Shown here: positions 16,965 to 25,787 of the stretch, piece by piece
Position numbering within the stretch: the first letter of the stretch is position 1
Layout of the letters: every line of letters begins with the position of its first letter
Source of the DNA: Gammaproteobacteria bacterium
GTDB lineage: Bacteria; Pseudomonadota; Gammaproteobacteria; Steroidobacterales; JABDKV01
DNA: 61,795 bases
Assembly (NCBI GenBank): GCA_013003425.1
Contig: JABDJB010000035.1
Span: 1 to 61,795, forward strand
Direction of reading: 5' to 3'
Translations under genes and position numbers: made by a program
The notes under the pieces: model-generated
Database searches by the model: none
What the model saw: the letters and a program-made list of their open reading frames with translations, nothing else
Told to the model about the DNA's origin: nothing

Positions 16965-17732
16965 TCAGTGACGACCCGCCTGGGCGCTGATCGAGGCAAA
17001 ACCCGCCGGTGAAACCGTTTCGGGGCGTGCCTGCGGGTCGATGCCGGCAGCTTCGATGTCTGCTGCCGTTGCCAGCCCGCCCAGCGCGTTGCGCAGCGTC
17101 TTGCGGCGGTGACTGAAAGCCTCGCGCACCAATCGCGCAAACAGGGTGTGATCGTCAATGGCAAAAGGTGGTCGGGCATGCGGCACCAGCCGCACAATTG
17201 CACTGTCGACTTTCGGTGGCGGGTTGAACGCGCCGCTGCCGACATCAAACAGGTGCTCGGCCGATGCGGCTGCAGCCAGCATGACCGTCAATCGGCCATA
17301 GGTTTTGCTGCCGGGACTGGCGGTTATGCGCCGGACCACCTCGCGTTGCAGCATGAACAGCATGTCAGTGATCGCCCCGGCGCTGCCGATCAGGTGGAAT
17401 AACAACGGCGTGGATATGTTGTAGGGCAGGTTGCCAAACACACGCAATCCGCTGCCAAGCGCAGCAAAATCAAATTTCAGTGCATCGCCTTCGTGTACGC
17501 GCAGTGAGTGTTCAGCGGCAAACTGTTCGCGTGTCAGGGCGGCGAGGTCCCGGTCGATCTCGATGACATCAAGGCTGCCGCTGCGTTCGAGCACGCGCCG
17601 GGTGAGGGCGCCGCGTCCGGGGCCGATTTCGACCAGCCGTTGCCCTGGTTGAGGGTCAAGGGCGTTGACGATACGTTCGATAACTGCGGGGTCATGCAGG
17701 AAGTGCTGGCCAAAGCGTTTGCGAACCGGCAT
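16965..17732 (-). CDS. rsmA: 16S rRNA (adenine1518/1519-N6)-dimethyltransferase
   Basis: 255 residues. RsmA (KsgA) dimethylates two adjacent adenines in helix 45 of 16S rRNA late in 30S assembly. KRFGQHFL near the start, the SAM loop EIGPGRGALT, the catalytic NLPYNIST and FNPPPKVDSAIV are all present. The frame runs back into pdxA; the ATG at 17732 follows the pdxA stop by one base and gives the normal N-terminus MPVRKRFGQ. Confidence 0.97.
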   Translation of the reverse strand: MPVRKRFGQHFLHDPAVIERIVNALDPQPGQRLVEIGPGRGALTRRVLERSGSLDVIEIDRDLAALTREQFAAEHSLRVHEGDALKFDFAALGSGLRVFGNLPYNISTPLLFHLIGSAGAITDMLFMLQREVVRRITASPGSKTYGRLTVMLAAAASAEHLFDVGSGAFNPPPKVDSAIVRLVPHARPPFAIDDHTLFARLVREAFSHRRKTLRNALGGLATAADIEAAGIDPQARPETVSPAGFASISAQAGRH

Positions 17733-17733
17733 G

Positions 17734-18729
17734 TCAGGCGCGGCGGCGGGCCAGCCTGACTGCCAGCTCGATTGCTGCGGCAAGGCTGCCTGCATCGGCT
17801 TTGCCGCTGCCTGCCAGGTCGAACGCTGTGCCGTGATCGACTGACGTTCTTACAAAGGGCAGCCCCAGGGTCACGTTGACTGCAGTGCCAAAGCCGGAAT
17901 ATTTCAGCACCGGCAGCCCCTGGTCGTGGTACATCGCCAGCACCGCATCGGCCTCGGCGAGGTTGCGCGGCAAGAACAGCGTGTCGGCTGGCAGCGGTCC
18001 GGTCAGACGCAGTCCCTCACCACGCAGATTTTTCAGCGTCGGCGTAATTGTTTCGATTTCCTCGTGGCCCAGTTCACCGGATTCGCCGGCATGCGGGTTG
18101 AGGCCACAAACGAGGATGTGTGGGTCAGCAATATCGAATTGCCCGGCCAGGTCGCGATGCAGCACGCGCAGGACGCTTTCCAGTCGCCGCGGCGTAATAG
18201 CGGCAGGCACCTGTGCCAGGGGCAAATGAGTCGTTGCCAGCGCCACTCGCAGGCGCTCGGTGCAGAGCATCATGACCGGTGTGATGTCGTCACCGCAGGC
18301 GGCGGCGATGAATTCGGTATGACCGCTGAAGGGCAGGCCGGACTGGCAGATAACTGCCTTGCTGACCGGAGCGGTCACGATAGCGTCGGCGTCACCGCGC
18401 AGGCAGGCTTCAGTCGCCTGCCTGATGCTGTCGACAACCCCGGCGGCATTGGCCGGATCAGGCCTGCCGGCCCGCACCGCTGCCGGAAAATGCAGCGGGC
18501 GGACCTGCAGCCGGCCGCGCTGATGCATTGTTGCGTTTTCCTCGGCGGCAAGCGTATCAACAGTTACTCGCAGGCCGGTTTCGGTTGCACGTTGCTGCAG
18601 TACATCCGGATCGCCGATAACGGTGATAGCCGCCGGCCACGGCAGCGCGGCAATCTCCAGGCAAATATCGGGACCAATCCCGGCGGGGTCGCCGGGAGTA
18701 AGGATCAGGCGGACGGCAGACTCATTCAA
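17734..18729 (-). CDS. pdxA: 4-hydroxythreonine-4-phosphate dehydrogenase
   Basis: 331 residues. PdxA oxidises 4-phosphohydroxy-threonine with NAD in pyridoxal phosphate biosynthesis. TPGDPAGIGP at 11-20, the metal-binding histidines in SGHTEF, NPHAGESGELG and MYHDQGLPVLK, and the SVDHGTAFDLAG motif are intact. It starts 8 bases after the surA stop and is followed at once by rsmA, the usual order. Confidence 0.98.
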   Translation of the reverse strand: MNESAVRLILTPGDPAGIGPDICLEIAALPWPAAITVIGDPDVLQQRATETGLRVTVDTLAAEENATMHQRGRLQVRPLHFPAAVRAGRPDPANAAGVVDSIRQATEACLRGDADAIVTAPVSKAVICQSGLPFSGHTEFIAAACGDDITPVMMLCTERLRVALATTHLPLAQVPAAITPRRLESVLRVLHRDLAGQFDIADPHILVCGLNPHAGESGELGHEEIETITPTLKNLRGEGLRLTGPLPADTLFLPRNLAEADAVLAMYHDQGLPVLKYSGFGTAVNVTLGLPFVRTSVDHGTAFDLAGSGKADAGSLAAAIELAVRLARRRA

Positions 18730-18737
18730 AAGCCGGT

Positions 18738-20024
18738 TCAGATTCTCTTTTCAACGTACGCTTCATTGCGCAGCTGGCGAATCCACTCCTGCGCCTGTTC
18801 CTCAAACTTCCGGGCGCGCAGCGCCTGCGCCGCCTGGTTACGCCGTTTTTCCAGCGTTGCGTCGCGTTCCCGCCTGTCCAGCAATTGCACGATGTGCCAA
18901 CCAAACTGTGTCCGAAACGGCTGCGAGTACTCGTTTTTTTCCAACCCGTCGAGCTGCAGCTCGAATTCGGGAACGAACGCGCCACGGTCGATCCAGCCAA
19001 GGTCGCCGCCGTTGGCAGCGCTGCCCTTGTCATTGGAGATCTCGCGGGCAATGTCGGCAAAGTCTTCGCCGGCATTCACCCGTTCCAGGATCTGTGCCAG
19101 CTGGTCGCGAGCCTGCTCTTCGCTGATGACCTGGTTGGGCTGGATCAGGATATGGCGAGCATGACGCTGTTCCGTGACTACCTTTTCAACACCGCGTACA
19201 TCTTTAAGCTTAACGATGTGAAATCCGCCGGGGCTTTCGATTGGTGCGGAAATATCGCCCGGGTCCATGGCCACCACCTGTTCGGCAAAAATGGATGGCA
19301 GCGCATTGGGCTTCAGAAACCCCAGATTGCCACGATTCGTCAGCACCGCAGGCGCATTGGAGTAGGCGATGGCAAGGGGGCCGAAGTCATCGCCGTCGGA
19401 CAGTCGCTTGTGCAGATCGTCGGCTTTCTCGCGGGCTGCCGCTATTTGTTCCTCGCCGGCATCTGCCGGTGTGGCGATCAGGATATGCAGCACCTCGTAC
19501 TCGATATCGTCCGCCGGGCTTTTTGCGAGAGCCTCATCGACCTCGGCACGCGTTACGAATACACGCGAGCCAACATCGCGTGCACGCAGCTGCTCCAGCA
19601 CCATTTCCTCGCGCAGTTCTGCGCGGAAGCGTGCATAGTCAATTCCCTCGCGGGCCAGTGCCGCGGGCAGTTCACCTAACGTCAGGTTGTTTCGCTGCGC
19701 GACCATGGCCAGCGAACGGTTGATTTCGTCGTCGGAAATTGCCAGCTCGAGTCGATCTGCGCGCTGCAGTTGCAGTTGCTTGACGATCAGGCTTTCCAGA
19801 ACCTGCGCCCTGAGCACGTCGCGCGGTGGCAGGGCGACGCCCTGTGCAGACAGGCCGAGAGTGACAGTTTCGATCTGGCGGTCCAGTTCGCTTTGCAGTA
19901 CGACGCCATCATTGACGACAGCAACTATGCGATCGAGCAGCTGTCCCGAGGTGCTGAGCTCGGCGTGCGCGAAGCCGGCACTGGCCAGCCACAGGCAGAG
20001 CAGGGTGAATTTGAGAGTTTTCAT
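18738..20024 (-). CDS. surA: Periplasmic chaperone / peptidyl-prolyl isomerase SurA
   Basis: 428 residues. SurA escorts outer-membrane proteins, including LptD encoded just upstream, to the BAM complex. A signal peptide ends near residue 21 (AGFAHA), followed by the SurA N-domain (DRIVAVVNDGVVLQSEL) and two parvulin domains at about 175-275 and 286-384. The ATG at 20024 is chosen because upstream frame lies inside lptD and lacks a signal sequence. It starts 4 bases after the lptD stop. Confidence 0.97.
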   Translation of the reverse strand: MKTLKFTLLCLWLASAGFAHAELSTSGQLLDRIVAVVNDGVVLQSELDRQIETVTLGLSAQGVALPPRDVLRAQVLESLIVKQLQLQRADRLELAISDDEINRSLAMVAQRNNLTLGELPAALAREGIDYARFRAELREEMVLEQLRARDVGSRVFVTRAEVDEALAKSPADDIEYEVLHILIATPADAGEEQIAAAREKADDLHKRLSDGDDFGPLAIAYSNAPAVLTNRGNLGFLKPNALPSIFAEQVVAMDPGDISAPIESPGGFHIVKLKDVRGVEKVVTEQRHARHILIQPNQVISEEQARDQLAQILERVNAGEDFADIAREISNDKGSAANGGDLGWIDRGAFVPEFELQLDGLEKNEYSQPFRTQFGWHIVQLLDRRERDATLEKRRNQAAQALRARKFEEQAQEWIRQLRNEAYVEKRI

Positions 20025-20028
20025 CAGA

Positions 20029-22215
20029 CTAGTTGTTGGTGCGGTAGCCAAGAATACCATCCTCCAGCAGCAAATCGGCGCGACCGCCGACGCTGGCAAG
20101 GCCCTTGAAATGAATTTGTGTAAACAATGCGGTGTCCTTTTCGCCATCGCGGTTGTTGACGAAGTTTCGCGATACGACACGCGCCACCCAGCAGCAGGTT
20201 TCGTATTCTACCCCGGCAAAACGCTCCAGAGTCGTACTGTCCTGCAAAGAGTAATTCCAGCGGCCGACCAGGTTCCAGCGTTTCGCGACCGGCCAGGCGA
20301 AGGAGAGATCGGACTGCTCCAGTTCCTCGCGGCGAAAACGGTAGGCAAGGTTGACGATGCGGCCCTCATCGGGGCGAAACTGTACTCGCACCTCGGCCTT
20401 GGACGACTGGGTTGAGTCCGGGTCCCACTGGTAGCCGACGTCGGCGTTCCATTTGCGACTGAAGTCCATTCCGACTTCAGCGATCAGGTTCGATGCATTG
20501 GCCGTTGGCGTCGCGGCGTCGGGCAGAGCCACGCCGCGTTTACTCAGGAACAGTGCCTGGCCGAACGTTGCGGTCAGGTATTCCCGGCCGTCAGCAAAGT
20601 CCAGCAGCCGCGATGTGACGCCGATACTGATCTTGTCGGTATCGCCGAGACGATCGCCACCGGTGAAGCGATTCTGGCGAAATAACTGCACGTTGTTGAA
20701 ATCCGGCTCGCCGCTGTCGAATACCGGGATGTCAGACTGGTCGCGATAGGGGATATGAGTGAATTGCACCCGCGGTTCCAGCGTCTGGGTAAGCTTGCCC
20801 AGCGCGCCTACGGGCCGCTCGAATACTGCCTTGCTGTCGAGACTGACTACCGGCGCGCTGAAAGAGGGTGCCCTGGGCTCGCCCGCCTCCACGTTTGAAA
20901 GGCTGTACTGGGTGTGGCGAAACTCCACGCGTGGCGTAAAAGAAAAGCCTGGTCCGCCCATCGTCATGCTCAGGTCGGGACGCAGGTCCAGGCGTATGCC
21001 GGTAACCCCGCTGCGGCGCTGGAAATTGACCAGTTCGGCCCGCAGCCCCAGGTTCATGCCGGCGACATCGTTCCAGCTGGCATTCGCCAACAGCTGTGGC
21101 ACGCGTTCATACGGGCGATTGTCTTCTGCGATCTCCGCCAGGGTCTGGAATCCCTGGGCGCGCGCCAGCAGCCGCCAGTTGCGGCCACGGTAGCGCAGGT
21201 CGCCGCGGCGCTGCAGGTACGTCGGGCTGGCCGAGCCGAGACTGCGCCCGAGATCCTCGAAGTACTGATCGTCGCTGACATGCTGGACCTGGGCATCAAG
21301 ATTCCAGCCCTTGCCGAAGCGCGTCTGGTGCCTGAGCGTGGACTTTGACCGGGTGCGTCCGGCGAGGTCGTCGCCCGGCAGGTATTCGATATCGACCTGC
21401 CCGCTGGAGCGTGGCCACAGGTAACGGAACTGGGTTTCTATCTGCAGGCCACGCTTGCTCAACAGGCGAGGCGTCAGCGTCGTGTCGAGGTTTGGCCGTA
21501 TGTTCCAGTAGATCGGCACGCTGATATCGGTGCCGCTGCGTTCGGAGCGGCCGAGGTCAGGTGCCAGCAAGCCGGTCTTGCGCTTGTCACTGACCGGAAA
21601 AGAAAGATATGGCGCATACAGAATCGGCACGCCCTTGAAACGCATCTGCACGTTGCGACCAACACCGACGCCTTTTTCGCGGTCGATGCGCACCTGTGGT
21701 GCCAGCAACACCCAGTCGTCCTTGTCTACCGGGCAGGTGGTATAGCTAACGCCACGCATTTCGAGGATGTTGTCGTCAGGGGTGAATATCTGCTGCGCTT
21801 CGCCACGGCCATCCTGCTGCGGCAGCTGGAACGAGGCGCTGACAAAGTTGCCGGTGGCGTCCCCGGTCTCGAATTCGCCCTGGCGGCCGGTCAGCTCGAC
21901 GCGCGGATCGGCATAGCGCACGTTGCCACTGGCGCTGAGCCGGCCGGAGTCCGGGTTGTAGCTGACCTGGTCAGCAATGATCCGCCGGTCGCCGTAGCGC
22001 ACCTCGACGTCGCCGGTAAACACGGAGTCCTCGCGCCGCGACAGCACGGCAAGTTCGGAGCTGACATGCACCAGCTCGTGGTCCAGTCGGGGGCTCATGC
22101 GCAGGGCAACTGATTCGGATTGGGCGCCGGCGCTGTTGTACAGCAGCGCGCAAGCCAGCAGGGAACTGGCGAGCATCAGTCGGGTGGCGGCCGGCTGGCA
22201 GAATAGGTGGTTCAA
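20029..22215 (-). CDS. lptD: LPS-assembly outer-membrane protein LptD
   Basis: 728 residues. LptD is the beta-barrel that, with LptE, inserts lipopolysaccharide into the outer leaflet. A signal peptide ends around AGA-Q32, a jellyroll (OstA) domain covers about 55-200, and the C-terminal barrel follows. Conserved cysteines are Cys161 (TTCPVDK) and the adjacent pair Cys674-Cys675 (ETCCW). The extra cysteine right after the signal peptide in E. coli (Cys31) is absent, so only one of the two interdomain disulfides can form. It is first in a seven-gene chain and divergent from murU across 81 bp. Confidence 0.97.
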   Translation of the reverse strand: MNHLFCQPAATRLMLASSLLACALLYNSAGAQSESVALRMSPRLDHELVHVSSELAVLSRREDSVFTGDVEVRYGDRRIIADQVSYNPDSGRLSASGNVRYADPRVELTGRQGEFETGDATGNFVSASFQLPQQDGRGEAQQIFTPDDNILEMRGVSYTTCPVDKDDWVLLAPQVRIDREKGVGVGRNVQMRFKGVPILYAPYLSFPVSDKRKTGLLAPDLGRSERSGTDISVPIYWNIRPNLDTTLTPRLLSKRGLQIETQFRYLWPRSSGQVDIEYLPGDDLAGRTRSKSTLRHQTRFGKGWNLDAQVQHVSDDQYFEDLGRSLGSASPTYLQRRGDLRYRGRNWRLLARAQGFQTLAEIAEDNRPYERVPQLLANASWNDVAGMNLGLRAELVNFQRRSGVTGIRLDLRPDLSMTMGGPGFSFTPRVEFRHTQYSLSNVEAGEPRAPSFSAPVVSLDSKAVFERPVGALGKLTQTLEPRVQFTHIPYRDQSDIPVFDSGEPDFNNVQLFRQNRFTGGDRLGDTDKISIGVTSRLLDFADGREYLTATFGQALFLSKRGVALPDAATPTANASNLIAEVGMDFSRKWNADVGYQWDPDSTQSSKAEVRVQFRPDEGRIVNLAYRFRREELEQSDLSFAWPVAKRWNLVGRWNYSLQDSTTLERFAGVEYETCCWVARVVSRNFVNNRDGEKDTALFTQIHFKGLASVGGRADLLLEDGILGYRTNN

Positions 22216-22296
22216 TCAGACTATCCGGGACTCGACTCGGCGCGAAGCGCCGCTACAATGGCACACTTCATTCATTGCTTCAAACCACCCATCTAG

Positions 22297-22974
22297 TTGA
22301 ATATCCCCGCAATAATACTGTCCGCGGGACGCGGCCACCGGCTGCGGCCACTGACTGACCATGTACCAAAGCCGCTGCTGCAGGTTGGTGCCGAGGTATT
22401 GCTTGGACGCCACCTGCGCGCGCTGAGTTCCTCCGGGGTTCGCCGCGTCGTCATCAATGTGGCCTGGCATGGACAACTGATCCGCCATTTTGTCGGGGAC
22501 GGTACCGGTTCTGGCGTGGAAATAGCGATTTCAGACGAGGGGTCTACCGCCCTGGAGACCGGCGGAGGAATTTTCCGGGCGCTGCCGCTGCTCGGGGCAG
22601 GCCCGTTTATCAGCATCAATGCTGATGTATGGACCGATTTCGATTTTTCCGCCTTTGCGCCACCGGCCGGTGATGACCTGGCAACCCTGGTGCTGGTTGC
22701 CAACCCGGAGCACAACCCGGACGGCGATTTTGCGCTGGCCAATGACCGGGTCGTGTCAGAGGGCGAGCGCTACACATTCTCCGGCATCGCCATGCTGCGG
22801 CCGGAGCTGTTTGCCGACAGCGATGAAGGAATCTACTCCATCGTTCCGCTGTTGCGCGAGGCAATCCGCGCTGGCCGGGTGCGCGGACAGCTGCACTGTG
22901 GCGCATGGTTTGATTGCGGTGCCCCGGAGCGCCTGGCGGCCGCCCGGCACTACGCTGCCACTCATCGTAAATAG
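22297..22974 (+). CDS. murU: Sugar-1-phosphate nucleotidyltransferase, probable N-acetylmuramate-1-phosphate uridylyltransferase
   Basis: 225 residues with the nucleotidyltransferase signature LSAGRGHRLRPLT and VPKPLL at the N-terminus and NADVW as the metal site. Its position divergent from lptD-surA-pdxA matches murU of pseudomonads, where it activates MurNAc-1-phosphate to UDP-MurNAc in peptidoglycan recycling. The partner kinase gene amgK, normally between lptD and murU, is missing here. The start is TTG at 22297; an ATG further in would remove the nucleotide-binding loop. Confidence 0.85.
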   Translation: MNIPAIILSAGRGHRLRPLTDHVPKPLLQVGAEVLLGRHLRALSSSGVRRVVINVAWHGQLIRHFVGDGTGSGVEIAISDEGSTALETGGGIFRALPLLGAGPFISINADVWTDFDFSAFAPPAGDDLATLVLVANPEHNPDGDFALANDRVVSEGERYTFSGIAMLRPELFADSDEGIYSIVPLLREAIRAGRVRGQLHCGAWFDCGAPERLAAARHYAATHRK

Positions 22975-22977
22975 TTA

Positions 22978-23182
22978 ATCGCGCTGCGCCGCTACTTGTA
23001 CCCCTGCTTACAGGCGAGGCCGAAGTTCGCCTCCAACGATCAGCAAGTGGCAGCCGCGCTGCCGCGGCGCTGCGCATAGCGCGATGTGCATGGCGGGGGA
23101 GGGTCAGCGTCAGCGTGCTTGCTGACCTTGTCTGTTGCCGCGTGGCGAGAAAGGGAAGCTCGCCCAGGAGCCCGCAAAAAGA
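22978..23182. other. Intergenic stretch after murU
   Basis: About 200 bp of GC-rich, low-complexity sequence (for example GCCGCGCTGCCGCGGCGCTGCG near 23052-23073) with small inverted repeats. I see no coding frame and no clear promoter. Confidence 0.5.
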
Positions 23183-23210
23183 AAAGGCCACGTCTTGCGA
23201 CGTGGCCTTT
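23183..23210 (-). terminator. Strong terminator after the repeat lipoprotein gene
   Basis: A perfect 12-bp stem (23183-23194 with 23199-23210) closes a TTGC loop. On the minus strand it lies about 25 bases after the lipoprotein stop and is followed by TTTTCTTTTTG. Confidence 0.92.
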
Positions 23211-23234
23211 CCCACTTCTTATTCTAACTTTTTG

Positions 23235-24629
23235 TTAGAACTTCAGGCCGAGCGCCCGGATGATTTCCATCGTAATGTACTTCTCACCGGAGGGCAGACC
23301 CTTCTGGTTGGCGTAGCAGCGAGCAGCCTTCAGCGTGCACGGACCGATGACGCCGTCGATCTGGCAGGTCCGGTCGCGGTTCGGGCCACAGCGGCAGCAG
23401 CCGGTCTTCTGCAGGGCGGCCTGCAACGCACTGACGTTCTGGCGAGTCATGTTGACTTCGCACAGAACCGGGCGCCACTGGAGGCTTTCCTGAGAGACTT
23501 TCTTGGTCAGTGTGACGGTCTCGTATTCAGCCGGAATGGCGATACGGCGCTCCGTTGCCGGGCTGACCATTTTCTTGACCTTGACTGTGCCGTATTCGGC
23601 CGGAATGTTGATCTCGCGAGTCGAGGCCGGACGAACCAGCTTGTTCACCTTGACGGTGCGGTACTCAGCCGGGATCGGCATGGCCGTCGTGGTGGCCGGC
23701 TTGGCCAGAACACGCTTCTCAACCGTGCGGTATTCAGCCGGGACTTCGATCTTGCTAGTCGTAGCAGGCTTCACCAGAACGGTCTTCTGGATGTTCTTGT
23801 AGGTGGCCGGAACTTCAACCAGGCACATTACTTCGCCGGTGCTTTCGGTGCGGGTATCCAGAACCACGAGGTCCTTGTCGCCAAAACGCTGCACCTGGGC
23901 GGCTGCGCCACCAAAGGCAACGCCGGCACCCGTACCCTGACCTGTGGAACGCTTCCACTCGGTGCGGGCGGGGGAGTCGAGCACACGCTCGGTGACTGTC
24001 TTGTACTCAGCCGGGATTTCTACGATCTTGGTCGAAGCCGGGGTTACCAGTACACGCTCGGTAACAGTCCGGTACTCGGCCGGAACTGCGACCAGCTTCT
24101 CGCCGGCGGGCTTGACCATGACACGCTCTTCAGCCATTTCGTACTGCGCCGGAATGGTCTCCAGACGAGTTGAGGCTTCCTTGAGGAGCACGCGCTCTTC
24201 AGCCATCTGGTATTTAGCCGGAATGACTTCGATACGCTCGCTGGCATCACGCTTCAGTACGCGTTTGGATTCCGTCTCGTACTTGGCCGGAATGATGACG
24301 CGTGCATAGCACTCGCCCGGACGCGGGTTCGGCGGGAACAGGTCGGAACCTGCGCCACCGGCGGCGCTCATGCCACCCGTGCCACCGCTCATGCCGGTCT
24401 TGGCGTTGTCCAGATCGCTGGACAGGCTTGCAACCTGGCGCTCTTTGTTGCGCAGCTCAGACTCGAGCATCGAGATCTTGCGCTGCTGTTCACTAATCTT
24501 ATCGGCATTGGCCGAGCTGCTCGATGCAGCTGCGGTGCTTGAGCTGCTGCTTGCGCCCTGACTGGCGCAACCGGCGAGCGTCAAAGCAAAAGCAGACACC
24601 AGCAGTACGGTAATAGCACGTACGTTCAT
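23235..24629 (-). CDS. Lipoprotein with ten 23-residue (I/V)PAxY repeats and a peptidoglycan-binding-like C-terminus
   Basis: 464 residues, family not recognised by name. In order: signal peptide with lipobox LAGC (Cys21); Ser/Ala-rich linker (24-42); a short coiled coil (about 45-78); a Gly-rich hinge; ten repeats of the form PAEYxTVxxRVLVKPAxT with the PA proline at 114, 137, 160, 183, 206, 274, 297, 320, 343 and 366 (exact 23-residue period, one 45-residue interruption after the fifth); then a cysteine-rich domain (400-464) whose IDGVIGPCTLKAA matches peptidoglycan-binding type 1. GGAGGAAG precedes the ATG. It probably links outer membrane and cell wall as a structural protein; that role is inferred. 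Confidence 0.9.
   Translation of the reverse strand: MNVRAITVLLVSAFALTLAGCASQGASSSSSTAAASSSSANADKISEQQRKISMLESELRNKERQVASLSSDLDNAKTGMSGGTGGMSAAGGAGSDLFPPNPRPGECYARVIIPAKYETESKRVLKRDASERIEVIPAKYQMAEERVLLKEASTRLETIPAQYEMAEERVMVKPAGEKLVAVPAEYRTVTERVLVTPASTKIVEIPAEYKTVTERVLDSPARTEWKRSTGQGTGAGVAFGGAAAQVQRFGDKDLVVLDTRTESTGEVMCLVEVPATYKNIQKTVLVKPATTSKIEVPAEYRTVEKRVLAKPATTTAMPIPAEYRTVKVNKLVRPASTREINIPAEYGTVKVKKMVSPATERRIAIPAEYETVTLTKKVSQESLQWRPVLCEVNMTRQNVSALQAALQKTGCCRCGPNRDRTCQIDGVIGPCTLKAARCYANQKGLPSGEKYITMEIIRALGLKF
23517..24295 (-). repeat. In-gene 69-bp repeat array of the lipoprotein
   Basis: Ten repeats of 69 bp (23 codons) with one non-repeat insertion near 23825-23960. Nucleotide identity is partial, so the array is diverged rather than freshly duplicated. 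Confidence 0.8.
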
Positions 24630-24646
24630 TTTAAATCTTCCTCCGG

Positions 24647-24682
24647 GAATCCCAATAAAAAGAGAGGCTGAGTAGCCAGCCT
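24647..24682 (-). terminator. Hairpin with T-tract upstream of the lipoprotein gene
   Basis: On the minus strand AGGCTG (24677-24682) pairs with CAGCCT (24665-24670) around a 6-nt loop and is followed by CTCTTTTTATT. It lies only about 18 bases before the first base of the lipoprotein ATG. It could end transcription from lipA, or act as an attenuator if the promoter at 24747-24752 drives the lipoprotein. Confidence 0.6.
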
Positions 24683-24746
24683 GTCTCCACTTCTGGCCCG
24701 CTTCGGTCGCTCGAAAAAAAGCGTGTTGGAAGCGGCACGGGGCGTC

Positions 24747-24752
24747 ATTATA
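24747..24752 (-). promoter_or_regulatory. Perfect -10 box between lipA and the lipoprotein gene
   Basis: TATAAT on the minus strand, about 118 bases before the lipoprotein ATG. No good -35 lies 16-18 bases upstream (best GTAGCA), so an activator or weak basal activity is possible. Confidence 0.45.
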
Positions 24753-24827
24753 GGGAGCGCGTCGCAGAATGCTACGGGCCCCATAACTTTTTACATTGAT
24801 GGAGTTTTATGTCCCGGACGGGCGCGG

Positions 24828-25787
24828 TCAGACCAGGTCCTGGGCCTGCTGGTCGGCATGGTAGGAAGACCGTACCAGCGGTCCGCTGGCCACGTGGCTG
24901 AAGCCCATTTCGTAGCCGATTCGCTCGAGCTCGGCGAATTCCTCAGGTGTTACAAAACGTATAACGGGGTGATGGTGGCGGCTGGGCTGCAGGTACTGCC
25001 CGATAGTGATCATGTCGACATTATGCTCACGTAATGACTGCATTAGCTCTGCTACCTCGCCCAGTTCTTCACCCAATCCGAGCATGATGCCAGACTTGGT
25101 CGGGACCTGTGGGTGGCGCCGGCCGAACTCCGCCAGCAGCGTCAGCGAGTGGTTGATATCGGAGCCCGGTCGTACCGGCCGGTACAGCCGGGGTACCGTC
25201 TCGACGTTGTGGTTGAACACGTCCGGCGGCTGCAGGTCGAGGGCCGCCAGGGCCTGGTCCATCCGGCCGCGGAAGTCCGGCACCAGCACCTCGATCCGGG
25301 TTTCCGGGCAATCTGCGCGAACTGCGCCAATGCATTCGGCGAAATGCGCGGCGCCGCCGTCACGCAGATCATCGCGATCGACGGATGTGATGACCACGTA
25401 ACGCAACTTCATGGCGGCGATGGTACGGGCGAGGTTGGCGGGCTCATCAGTATCGAGCGGAGCAGGGCGGCCATGGGCAACATCGCAGAACGTGCAACGA
25501 CGGGTGCAGATATCGCCCATAATCATGAAAGTGGCCGTGCCCTTGCCAAAGCACTCGGCGATGTTCGGGCAAGTCGCTTCCTCGCAAACCGTGTACAGGC
25601 GATTCTCGCGCAGTATCTTTTTCAGATTAGCGACAGCAGGTGTTGCCGGTGACTTGACGCGCAGCCAGGGCGGCTTGCGCAGTGGCTGCGTAGTCGGTTC
25701 GATCTTTACCGGGATGCGCGCCATTTTTTCAGCAGCGGTCATTTTTCGTCCCGGTTCGAGACGCTGTCGTTGTGGTCGGTCGCTCAA
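24828..25787 (-). CDS. lipA: Lipoyl synthase
   Basis: 319 residues. LipA is a radical-SAM enzyme that inserts two sulfurs into protein-bound octanoyl chains. The auxiliary cluster cysteines are Cys68, Cys73 and Cys79, the radical-SAM CxxxCxxC cysteines are Cys94, Cys98 and Cys101, and the C-terminal RSSY supplies the cluster serine. The start overlaps the lipB stop, and it is the last gene of the chain that begins with mreB. Confidence 0.98.
   Translation of the reverse strand: MSDRPQRQRLEPGRKMTAAEKMARIPVKIEPTTQPLRKPPWLRVKSPATPAVANLKKILRENRLYTVCEEATCPNIAECFGKGTATFMIMGDICTRRCTFCDVAHGRPAPLDTDEPANLARTIAAMKLRYVVITSVDRDDLRDGGAAHFAECIGAVRADCPETRIEVLVPDFRGRMDQALAALDLQPPDVFNHNVETVPRLYRPVRPGSDINHSLTLLAEFGRRHPQVPTKSGIMLGLGEELGEVAELMQSLREHNVDMITIGQYLQPSRHHHPVIRFVTPEEFAELERIGYEMGFSHVASGPLVRSSYHADQQAQDLV

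Noticed and set aside
17926-19164. 412-residue plus-strand frame
   Set aside because: Antisense across pdxA and surA; composition shows no domain or signal.
23115-24173. 352-residue plus-strand frame over the repeat lipoprotein
   Set aside because: Its own repetition only mirrors the 69-bp repeats; the minus-strand frame has lipobox, ribosome-binding site and terminator.
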